Origin: JAAYHG01 sp012735455
GTDB taxonomy: Bacteria > Bacillota > DTU030 > DUMP01
Assembly (NCBI GenBank): GCA_050951365.1
Contig: JBMNIX010000002.1
Span: 62,001-126,000 of the forward strand
DNA: 64,000 bases
Reading direction: 5' to 3'
A model generated the notes under the pieces. That model saw nothing but the letters and a program-made list of their open reading frames with translations, was not told the DNA's origin and did no database searches. A program made the position numbers and the translations under genes. Shown piece by piece: positions 35,227 through 42,425 of the stretch (within the stretch, counting starts at the first letter, position 1; the number at the start of each line of letters is the position of its first letter).

Positions 35227-35491
35227 CGATGATGTTATAATCTGCCGCTGTGAAGAGATAACGAAGGGTGAAATCCGTCAGGCTATCAGAGCTGGCGCCA
35301 CTACAGTAAAGGCAATCAAGAAGTTTACGCGCGCGGGCATGGGGCTGTGCCAGGGACGCACCTGCCGACGCCTTATCAGCCAGATCCTGGCACAGGAAAC
35401 AGGACAGCCCTTGGCCGTAGTACTTCCTGCAACCTACCGTCCACCTACGCGGCCCCTCACCTTGTCTGACTTAAAGGGGGGGACACCATGA
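35219..35491 (+). CDS. BFD-like [2Fe-2S] subunit
   Basis: A 90-residue protein: IICRCEEITKGEIRQAIRAG, then GLCQGRTCRRLISQIL. The CxC and CxxxxC spacing is the bacterioferritin-associated-ferredoxin fold, which binds one 2Fe-2S cluster. The domain is normally fused to HcnB/NirB-like proteins, so this is a split version. It overlaps its neighbours by 8 and 4 bases. A Pro-rich tail (ATYRPPTRPLTLSD) may dock it to a partner. Confidence 0.88.
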   Translation: MNDDDVIICRCEEITKGEIRQAIRAGATTVKAIKKFTRAGMGLCQGRTCRRLISQILAQETGQPLAVVLPATYRPPTRPLTLSDLKGGTP

Positions 35492-36672
35492 GTCAGTCAG
35501 CGGATGTAATAGTTGTTGGTGGCGGTGTGATTGGGACTGCCATAACCTACTATCTGGCAAAGTCAGGGGCCGATGTTCTTCTATTGGATAAAGCAGAGTT
35601 GGGCAGCGAAACATCTTCGGCCTGCGATGGCTTCGTTATACTGCAGTCCAAAAGCCCTGGGATTCATCTCTCTCTGGCTTTAGAATCAGCGAAGCTGTAT
35701 CGCAACCTGAACGAAGAACTGGATTGGGACATAGAATACGCCCCCTGCGGAGGTTTGATTGTCATTGAGCGGGAAGAAGAACTCCAGGCGATGCAAACTT
35801 TTATGGCCAAACAGCGGGCCATTGGGCTTGATGTTACCCTGCTCTCAGGTGAGGAGGCCCGTCGCTTGGAACCAGCACTGTCTCAACACATTGTAGGTGC
35901 CACTTACAGCCCGCAGGACAGTCAGGTTAATCCCTTACAGGTGGTGCTAGGCTTTGCCGAGGCAGCTAAACGCCTGGGAGCGAGGGTTAGTCAGGGGATG
36001 CCGGTCACGGGTTTCCAGCGTTCAGGTGGGCGTGTCACAGGAGTAAAGGTAAGGGGTGACAGAATAACAGCTGGTAAGGTGGTCTTGGCCACAGGTGTTT
36101 TTACCCCTGGGCTAGTACAGTCCCTAGGGATTGAACTTCCCATCCGGCCGCGACGGGGACAGCTAGTGGTGACTGAACCTGCCCCTACCCTGGTAAACCA
36201 TGTCTTACTGTGCGCACGCTACATCGCTGCCAAGTACCACCCAGAGCTCTTGGCTGCTGCGGAAGATGACGCCCTGCGGCTAGGTGTGGGCCTGGCCCTG
36301 GAACAGACTCGCAGCGGGGGGCTCCTTATTGGTAGTACAAGGGAATTTGTCGGTTGGGACAAAAGTACAACCCCCCTAGGGATTCAGACCATCGTGCGCC
36401 ATGCTACCCGGATAATGCCCAGTCTGGAAAAGCTTCATGCCATTCGCACCTTTGCGGGACTGCGCCCTTATACCCCAGACGGACTTCCTTTCCTAGGGCA
36501 GGCGCCCGGTTGGGAAAATGTGTATATTGCCGCCGGGCATGAGGGTGATGGCATCGCTCTGTCCCCGATTACTGGGAGACTTATGTCAGAGCTTATCCTT
36601 GGTGGAAATGCCTCACTACCGTTAGAGGAATTTGCTGTAGATCGTTTCACTTCAGAGACTTATAAATCATAG
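35488..36672 (+). CDS. FAD-dependent amino-acid dehydrogenase, catalytic subunit (DadA/SoxB/HcnC-like)
   Basis: A 394-residue D-amino-acid-oxidase-fold flavoenzyme (ATG after AAAGGGGGG). The FAD fold is DVIVVGGGVIGTAITYYLAKSG, with ETSSACDGFVILQSK, the flavin-facing RPRRGQLVVTEP, and the C-terminal FAGLRPYTPDGLPFLG and GHEGDGIALSPITG. Related beta subunits oxidise sarcosine, proline, hydroxyproline, glycine or D-amino acids, passing electrons to the other subunits. Control by lysine suggests a lysine-like substrate, but the side-chain pocket cannot be judged here. Confidence 0.9.
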   Translation: MSQSADVIVVGGGVIGTAITYYLAKSGADVLLLDKAELGSETSSACDGFVILQSKSPGIHLSLALESAKLYRNLNEELDWDIEYAPCGGLIVIEREEELQAMQTFMAKQRAIGLDVTLLSGEEARRLEPALSQHIVGATYSPQDSQVNPLQVVLGFAEAAKRLGARVSQGMPVTGFQRSGGRVTGVKVRGDRITAGKVVLATGVFTPGLVQSLGIELPIRPRRGQLVVTEPAPTLVNHVLLCARYIAAKYHPELLAAAEDDALRLGVGLALEQTRSGGLLIGSTREFVGWDKSTTPLGIQTIVRHATRIMPSLEKLHAIRTFAGLRPYTPDGLPFLGQAPGWENVYIAAGHEGDGIALSPITGRLMSELILGGNASLPLEEFAVDRFTSETYKS

Positions 36673-36715
36673 TCTATTAAAACCGGATCTTAGACCTTGG
36701 AAGGAGGTACCTTGA

Positions 36716-38062
36716 GTGTTAAGTGTGATCATCCCTGTGGCAGTGCTATTTCTGATCATTCTGACACCGCTGCCGAAGATTGGTGGTGAAGTGCGCCTCG
36801 GACTTCTTGCCGCTGCCGTGCTGGCCTTTATTATGGGAGGAGTGGGACCCGGCGCGGCAGTACTGGCAGCCATTGATGGAATTGACCGGATCGCCTGGGT
36901 AATAGGGCTGTCTATCTTCGGTTCCATCTATGCTCAGTCCCAGGTTAGTCTCGGCACCATGGACACAGTCCTAAATACTTTCCGGGCCTTGTTTGGACAC
37001 TCGCCGAAGGGTCTCGTGGCTGCCGTGCTCCTGACACTGGTACTAGCCGGCTCTCTTCTGGGTGACGCCATTGCCTCTGTTACGGTTATCGGTGTGCTGG
37101 TGGTACTGTCATTGGCCGAGATAGGGCTCACTCCAGAAGAGACAGGGGTGGTAATCCTCCTTGGTGGGGTGCTGGGTTCCATTATGCCGCCCATTACCCA
37201 GGCCTTTTTCCTGGCCGCCAGCCTGGTAGATACCCCGGTGGACCCTGTTGTGAACATAGGTTATGTTACGGTAAGCTTGGGTGTTATCGTCGCCCTCTTT
37301 ACGGTGTGGCGCTACGTGCGAGTTAAAGAACTGCCAGCCGAATTGATTCCCGAACGTACCGGCCCTCAAATCCTGGCCAAAGAGTGGCCCCGACTTCTGC
37401 CGCTCTTGGTATTGGCGGGGATTGTTATTCTCCGTTCAGGTTTTCAGATCGAAGTCCTGCGGGTGATAGATCCTTTTGTTCCCTTTGCTAAAATCCCCAT
37501 CTTGAAGGCGCTGACGAACCGCATTATCCAGGCCATCATTCTTTCTACCTTGGTGGCTTTTGTCTTTCCGCGGGTGCGGCAGGATGCGGCCACCGTCTTC
37601 AGTAAAGGTATGGCTGCCGTTTCCAAGACGGTGCAGATACAGCTCTGTGCTGGTGTAATGATTGGGGCTTTCTATGCTTCAGGTATGATTGACAAGGTGG
37701 TGGCCTTTGCCCAGGGACTCTCTGCTGCCGCTGTTAAGCTGGGCGGTGCAGCTGCAGTGATCCTTATGGGCATGCTAACCGGTTCTCAGACCACCGCCCA
37801 AAACACATTGGTTCCTTTTCTCGGACCTATCCTTACAGAGAATCTTGGTGTGGCGCCTACCAAGGCAGCCCTGGGGGCGGCCCACCTTGCTATGGCCGGG
37901 CAGTCGATGCCCCCGGTATGTCTTACCACCTTTGTGGTGGTGGGCATTGTCGGCGGTATCCTGGCGAAAAGGGTAGACCCTGTCCGGGTGATGATAAAGG
38001 CCTTTCCCGTGACGATCTATTTTGCCCTGGCGGGATTGGCGGCTTGGTTCCAAGTGTTCTAG
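36716..38062 (+). CDS. Ion-transporter-superfamily permease (TRAP-large-subunit/NhaC-like)
   Basis: A 448-residue membrane protein with about 11-12 helices. The GTG at 36716 has AAGGAGG eight bases upstream. Two repeats show glycine-rich loops: GGVLGSIMPPITQAFFLA in the first half and GMLTGSQTTAQNTLVPFLGP in the second, as in DctM and related secondary transporters. No DctP or DctQ partner is present, so it is not a complete TRAP system. Lysine riboswitches often control lysine permeases of the NhaC type, which share this superfamily. Uptake of the dehydrogenase substrate is the likely job. Confidence 0.8.
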   Translation: MLSVIIPVAVLFLIILTPLPKIGGEVRLGLLAAAVLAFIMGGVGPGAAVLAAIDGIDRIAWVIGLSIFGSIYAQSQVSLGTMDTVLNTFRALFGHSPKGLVAAVLLTLVLAGSLLGDAIASVTVIGVLVVLSLAEIGLTPEETGVVILLGGVLGSIMPPITQAFFLAASLVDTPVDPVVNIGYVTVSLGVIVALFTVWRYVRVKELPAELIPERTGPQILAKEWPRLLPLLVLAGIVILRSGFQIEVLRVIDPFVPFAKIPILKALTNRIIQAIILSTLVAFVFPRVRQDAATVFSKGMAAVSKTVQIQLCAGVMIGAFYASGMIDKVVAFAQGLSAAAVKLGGAAAVILMGMLTGSQTTAQNTLVPFLGPILTENLGVAPTKAALGAAHLAMAGQSMPPVCLTTFVVVGIVGGILAKRVDPVRVMIKAFPVTIYFALAGLAAWFQVF

Positions 38063-38157
38063 AGGTTTGAGATCTGGCTTCAGGCAGCCGTTATTGGGTG
38101 AGAAAGATCCGGTTAAGAGATAAAGGGAAGAGCTTGTGCTGAGGTGATTGATTAACC

Positions 38158-38883
38158 ATGACGCTAATCCAGGGTGGACGGACCAACTACGGTGAGGTAC
38201 TGGGTATTATCATGCTGGATACCCGTTTTCCCCGCCTTCAGGGTGACGTGGGTAACGCTGCTACTTTTCCCTTTCCAGTACGTTACCAGATTGTCACAGG
38301 AGCCTCGCCCGTGAAGGTGGTGCGAGAAGCTGATCCCAGCCTCATCGCTCCTTTCATCGCTGCGGCGCGGGATTTGGAAGCAGCAGGGGTCAGAGCTATC
38401 ACCACCAGTTGCGGCTTTTTAGCCTTATGGCAACAAGAACTAGCGGCAGCGGTAAGTGTGCCCCTCTTTACCTCGAGCCTGCTGCAGGTGCCTTTGGTGT
38501 GGCACATGACAGGGAGGAGACCGGTGGGGATTATTACAGCGGATGCCAAGAGCCTTACCCCGGCCCACCTCAGAGCCGTTGGAGCGGACCAGGTACCCAG
38601 CGTAATCATTGGCCTTGAAGGGGCATCCGAGTTTACCCGAACTTTTATTGAGGGCGAGCCCTCCTTGAACGTTGAGGCTGCGGAGGCAGAGGTGCGCGCA
38701 GCAGCGCGTCGCCTGAAGAGAGAGCATCCGGAGATAGGGGCTGTGGTGCTTGAGTGTACCAACCTACCGCCTTTTGCCGACGTGGTGCGGGAGGAAACAA
38801 GACTTGGTGTCTTTGACATTGTGACGTTGAGCCATTTTGTGGTGCGGGCCTTGCAAGGGCACAGGTTTCCCCTGTCATTGTGA
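38158..38883 (+). CDS. Asp/Glu/hydantoin racemase family protein
   Basis: A 241-residue cofactor-free racemase-fold protein. The two catalytic cysteines lie in ITTSCGFLA and VLECTNLPPFADV, both conserved in the family, so it can be active. Family reactions include aspartate, glutamate or hydantoin racemisation and maleate isomerisation. It is 96 bases after the permease with AGGTGAT upstream and no terminator between, so it probably belongs to the operon. A role in converting L- to D-substrate for the dehydrogenase is a hypothesis. Confidence 0.85.
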   Translation: MTLIQGGRTNYGEVLGIIMLDTRFPRLQGDVGNAATFPFPVRYQIVTGASPVKVVREADPSLIAPFIAAARDLEAAGVRAITTSCGFLALWQQELAAAVSVPLFTSSLLQVPLVWHMTGRRPVGIITADAKSLTPAHLRAVGADQVPSVIIGLEGASEFTRTFIEGEPSLNVEAAEAEVRAAARRLKREHPEIGAVVLECTNLPPFADVVREETRLGVFDIVTLSHFVVRALQGHRFPLSL

Positions 38884-38954
38884 TCCTGATATAGTGCGGA
38901 TAAGGCGCCTCCCCAGCGGATAAGCTACCCACAGCAACATCTGGAGGTGGCGTC

Positions 38955-39203
38955 ATGACAGAGCGTATTGCCGTAGAGCCAGGACTCGACTACGTTAAAG
39001 AGTACTTGACCGGTCAAGGTTACGACGTGGTGGATCTCGGTAGTGGTAGCCAGCACGCTGCCGCTGTTATCCTGAGCGGACTGGACGAGAACTACCTGGG
39101 TACGGCCAAAGCCAGCACCAAGGTCCCGGTGATTAACGCTGAGGGCCGCAGCCCCCAAGAGATCCTCGCCGACCTTAAAGCACGCCTACAAAAAGAGCGC
39201 TGA
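38955..39203 (+). CDS. UPF0180 (YkuS-like) protein
   Basis: An 82-residue protein with the family pattern: an N-terminal IAVEPGLDYVKEYLTGQGYD, then AAAVILSGLDENYLG and VPVINAEGRSPQEILADL. Members of UPF0180 are small Firmicute proteins of unknown function. GGAGGTGG is six bases before the ATG. It ends at a terminator and is probably the last gene of the preceding operon. Confidence 0.85.
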   Translation: MTERIAVEPGLDYVKEYLTGQGYDVVDLGSGSQHAAAVILSGLDENYLGTAKASTKVPVINAEGRSPQEILADLKARLQKER

Positions 39204-39229
39204 GGCAGGTACCCCCTGCCTCATTTCTT
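39202..39229 (+). terminator. Terminator after the UPF0180 gene
   Basis: GAGGCAGG (39202-39209) pairs with CCTGCCTC (39215-39222) over a 5-base loop; ATTTCTTT follows. It overlaps the stop codon. Confidence 0.75.
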
Positions 39230-39400
39230 TAGGTGCAAGAAAGTAATAATCAACAAATTAATCTGCTCATGTCTCAATCATCTATTAAGACGGGCCCTTG
39301 CCCCATACCATCCTTTACATTTGGGATCATTATCCATAGACTAATTAGAGAGGGTGATGGTCCCATAGCCCGATTAGAAACATTAGAGGAGGGTCTTTTT

Positions 39401-40378
39401 TTGTCCAAAATCTTGTATCTAGATCAGAAGCCGGCAATGGCTCCGGAAGCTGCCGCACGTTTACAGGGCCTGCACTCGGTTGTCCTTCCAGATGATGCCT
39501 CGGAGGAGCAGCTACTGAATGAAATACAGGATGCAAAGTACGTGGTAGCAGGGGGAAGAAAAGTCACCGCGCAGCACCTGCAGTCGGCGCCGCTTCTACG
39601 CTGTGTGTTGGTTCCAGGAGCAGGCGTTGATCATGTTGACGTGGAAAGTGCCACGGCCCACGGAATTCAAGTTGTTAATGCGCCAGGTGCCAATGCCATA
39701 GCGGTTGCCGAGATTGCTTTGGGGCTCATGTTAGCTGTGGCACGGTCTATACCGCAAACATACGCCGGGGTGCGGGCTGGTGGCTGGGTAGATGATACTA
39801 TTCGGGCCCAAGTGGTGGGATCGGAACTGTCAGAGAAGACACTGGGTTTAGTGGGTTTAGGTAATATTGGTTCCAGGGTGGCAAGAATCGCCAAAGGGTT
39901 TGAAATGAAGGTACTTTGTTACACGCGGAGGCCGGATCCCCAGCGAGCGGTCAAAGCCGGTGTAGTCTTTGTTTCTTTAGAGGAGCTACTCAGCAATGCC
40001 GATTTTGTCGTAATTTGTGCCGCTTTAACCCCTTCGACACGCGGTCTGATTGGTGAGAAGGAACTGTCGTTAATGAAGAAAGATGCATATCTGGTCAATT
40101 GCGCCCGTGGCCCCATAGTCGATGAGGCTGCATTGTACTCTGCTCTACGGAACGGACAACTAAAGGGAGCGGGTCTCGATGTCTTGAGTGTGGAACCACC
40201 TGGGGCACATCATCCGCTATTCGAACTTCCCAACGTGGTTGTGACACCTCATCTTGGTTCTAGAACAAAAGGGGCCATAGACAGAGTCAGTCATATGATT
40301 GCGGATGAGATCCTAAGAATGGAGGCAGGCGAGCAGCCACTTAACCTGGTAAATCGTGAAGTGATTGGGAAGAATTAG
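39401..40378 (+). CDS. D-2-hydroxyacid dehydrogenase (phosphoglycerate-dehydrogenase-like)
   Basis: A 325-residue NAD-dependent enzyme. The TTG at 39401 (SKILYLDQKP) is chosen because AGAGGAGGG lies seven bases upstream; the frame is open to 39233 but that part is unlike the family. Signatures: VPGAGVDHVDVESATAHGI, the Rossmann loop GLVGLGNIGSRVARIAKG, CARGPIVDEAALYSALRNG and the catalytic His in TPHLGSRT. Such enzymes reduce 2-oxoacids or oxidise phosphoglycerate, glycerate or similar acids. No ACT domain is present. It is monocistronic. Confidence 0.9.
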   Translation: MSKILYLDQKPAMAPEAAARLQGLHSVVLPDDASEEQLLNEIQDAKYVVAGGRKVTAQHLQSAPLLRCVLVPGAGVDHVDVESATAHGIQVVNAPGANAIAVAEIALGLMLAVARSIPQTYAGVRAGGWVDDTIRAQVVGSELSEKTLGLVGLGNIGSRVARIAKGFEMKVLCYTRRPDPQRAVKAGVVFVSLEELLSNADFVVICAALTPSTRGLIGEKELSLMKKDAYLVNCARGPIVDEAALYSALRNGQLKGAGLDVLSVEPPGAHHPLFELPNVVVTPHLGSRTKGAIDRVSHMIADEILRMEAGEQPLNLVNREVIGKN

Positions 40379-40511
40379 GGATTGAGCGGAACGATCGGCA
40401 TATTATTACCCGTTAAAGGGCGAGATTCAAGTGGCTCACCTTAGTTTCTTGCTGCTCATCCTTGCCTGCGGGCTATTGCTTAAGCGGACAGACGCTCGTT
40501 TGGCGGCACTG

Positions 40512-40543
40512 AAAAAACAACAGCCGGCTGGAGTCAGCCGACT
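40512..40543 (-). terminator. Terminator of the zinc alcohol dehydrogenase gene
   Basis: On the minus strand AGTCGGCT (40543-40536) pairs with AGCCGGCT (40529-40522) with one G-U pair, then TGTTGTTTTTT follows. Confidence 0.8.
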
Positions 40544-40560
40544 GCTTGTACGTTCCTCCT

Positions 40561-41661
40561 CTAGAAGGCGGCGCGGGGATCAATCACCGCTTTGATGACT
40601 TTTTGCTCTTCCACATCGCGCAGGGCCTGGTTTGCCTCGGCTAGGCTGTAGCTGTTGGTGATGAAGCGTTCCCAGCCGATGCGGGCGTTATGTTTGGCCA
40701 GCACCTTAAGGGCCCGGTAGAAGTGGCTAAAATCTATTCCCCAAGTTCCCCGGATGTCCACGTGTTTCTTATTGATTTCCCAATGAGGATTTAAGGTCAC
40801 CTCGCCGTGGTCTGTGTACTGCCCTACCACCACGTAGGTGCCACAGTCCCGGGTCATGGCGAGGCCTTCTTTCACCGCTGCAGGCACACCAGTGGCCTCG
40901 ATAACGATATCGGCACCACGTCCGCCGGTGAGTGCGCGGACCTGCTCAACCCGTTCCCTTACGGAGACCTCTTCAATATTAATTACCTCATCTACGCCCA
41001 GGGTCCGGGCAAACTCCAGCCGCAGTTTTGGCGCTCCTACCATTATCACTTGGCAGGCACCAGCGAGAATACTCAAGAGGGCAGCGTTTAAACCCACAGG
41101 GCCGCTGCCTTGAACAACCACACTGGCAGCCAATCTTACCCCGCCCCGTTCTACAGCGTGAAAAGCCGTAGGAAGACCGCAGCCTCCGCCGATGATGGCC
41201 TCGGGTGGTACAGTACTAGGTACCTTGACTATTTTAACCCCGGGCTTCAGGTAAATCTTTTCGCTCCACCCGCCCAAGAGGCCTTCTTTAGCGGAGTAGG
41301 TGATGCCATAGACGCGACGGTTGGGGCAGCGGGTTGAAGCTTTGGCCACATCGCAGTACCAACAGTCGTGGCAGGTACCGTGAACGTCAAGGAAGGTAAC
41401 TACATCGCCCGGCTGGAGGATTTCGCCATCGGCGTCGTGCACCGGTCCACCGGTGCACTCTACCTCACCCACGTTGATGTGGCCGGGGATGATAGGGTAG
41501 GGAACCTCTGCCAGTCGACCGTGCCACAGGTGGACGTCGGTACCGCAAACCTCCGAGAAGATAGTTTTCAGAACTACGCCGCCTGGTTCCAGCACGGGTT
41601 CGGGAAATTCCTCTATGCGTACGGGTTCGTCAGGGGTACTCATCACAGCTGCTCTAACCAT
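40561..41661 (-). CDS. Zinc-dependent medium-chain alcohol dehydrogenase family protein
   Basis: A 366-residue MDR enzyme. The catalytic Zn ligands are in SEVCGTDVHLWHG and PGHINVGEV. The structural-zinc loop is altered: CHDCWYCDVAKASTRCPN keeps four cysteines with unusual spacing. The NAD fold is VVQGSGPVGLNAALLSILAG with a conserved GADIVIEATGVP. Relatives oxidise threonine, sorbitol or other secondary alcohols. The HINVGEV variant, in place of the common HEFVGEV, loses the usual fourth Zn-contacting Glu and suggests an unusual substrate. Divergent from the cupin gene. Confidence 0.87.
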   Translation of the reverse strand: MVRAAVMSTPDEPVRIEEFPEPVLEPGGVVLKTIFSEVCGTDVHLWHGRLAEVPYPIIPGHINVGEVECTGGPVHDADGEILQPGDVVTFLDVHGTCHDCWYCDVAKASTRCPNRRVYGITYSAKEGLLGGWSEKIYLKPGVKIVKVPSTVPPEAIIGGGCGLPTAFHAVERGGVRLAASVVVQGSGPVGLNAALLSILAGACQVIMVGAPKLRLEFARTLGVDEVINIEEVSVRERVEQVRALTGGRGADIVIEATGVPAAVKEGLAMTRDCGTYVVVGQYTDHGEVTLNPHWEINKKHVDIRGTWGIDFSHFYRALKVLAKHNARIGWERFITNSYSLAEANQALRDVEEQKVIKAVIDPRAAF

Positions 41662-41836
41662 TATTGCTCCTCCCTGCTTGCACAGAATTTTGCGAAAGGG
41701 CTATATCCACGTGTATTCGCCCCTTATCATGGCATTTCCTCCTTATGACATAAATGGTGAAAATTTTGGTGCGGCCCTTGTTTGTTTACCAGGAGTAGGC
41801 TAGAATGTTAATAGTGACCAAGAAGGGGTGGGTGAT

Positions 41837-42166
41837 GTGCGTATTGAAAATGTCCCGTTCTGTACGGTAGATTGGTCAACAGTTCCGACCACGGAGCACC
41901 CAGGTGTGACAGGTAAGGCCATCTGGCGAACCTTTGAACAGGGTAATATTCGCGTACGCATGGTGGAGTATACGCCAGGCTATTTGGCCGACCATTGGTG
42001 CACCCGTGGGCACGTTCTCTTGGTGTTAGAAGGGAAGCTGGTTACGGAACTGGACGACGGCACCGAGGTTGTCCTCACACCTGGTATGAGCTATCAGGTG
42101 GCAGAGGGCATGAGTTCCCACCGCTCGCGTACCGAAACCGGTGCGAAACTTTTCATTGTGGACTAG
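41837..42166 (+). CDS. DHCW-motif cupin protein
   Basis: A 109-residue single-domain cupin. The GTG at 41837 is chosen since AAGGGGTG lies six bases before it; a GTG at 41828 would start inside that site. The family name motif is present as LADHWCTRGHVLLVLEG, followed by the second cupin motif LTPGMSYQVAEGMSSHRS. Metal ligands would be the His residues of these motifs. The reaction is unknown. It stands alone before the manganese riboswitch. Confidence 0.87.
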   Translation: MRIENVPFCTVDWSTVPTTEHPGVTGKAIWRTFEQGNIRVRMVEYTPGYLADHWCTRGHVLLVLEGKLVTELDDGTEVVLTPGMSYQVAEGMSSHRSRTETGAKLFIVD

Positions 42167-42261
42167 GTTTCTTTCTTCCTAAAAGGTTAAACTAACGGCT
42201 AAAGGCTGAGACGTGCACAGGCAGGAGTCCAGGCACGCCAGCCAATACATGGGGACGCAAA

Positions 42262-42371
42262 GCACTTAAGGGGAGTAGCTTGGGAAGAATCCCTGGACAG
42301 GTCAACAACACTGGACGCAAGTCTTGGTCTGTCCTCTGACGCATGGCAGAAAGCGAGACCTTAGACGTGCA
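42262..42371 (+). promoter_or_regulatory. yybP-ykoY (Mn2+) riboswitch
   Basis: The two signature ends are present: TTAAGGGGAGTAGC (42266-42279) and GCGAGACCTTA (42353-42363), with ACGCA-type internal-loop sequences (GACGCAAG, GACGCATG) between. The closing stem is TTAAGG with CCTTA-A. This class senses Mn2+ and commonly precedes cation-exporting P-type ATPases, as here. Confidence 0.85.
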
Positions 42372-42391
42372 GTTTAGGGCCTTGCTTTTTT
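42356..42391 (+). terminator. Terminator of the Mn2+ riboswitch
   Basis: AGACCTTA (42357-42364) can pair with TAGGGCCTT (42375-42383) around a loop, followed by GCTTTTTTA. Its left arm is the 3' strand of the riboswitch closing stem, so aptamer folding and termination exclude each other: metal should turn the gene on. Confidence 0.6.
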
Positions 42392-42425
42392 ATGTCTACA
42401 GTAGCCCAGCAAAGGAGGAACAAGA

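Noticed and set aside
36716..38062. A complete TRAP transporter
   Set aside because: No DctP or DctQ gene or fused domain is present nearby.
40430..40567. A short ORF (GTG at 40430) with one hydrophobic segment
   Set aside because: Weak ribosome site, and its 3' half is the terminator of the gene on the other strand.
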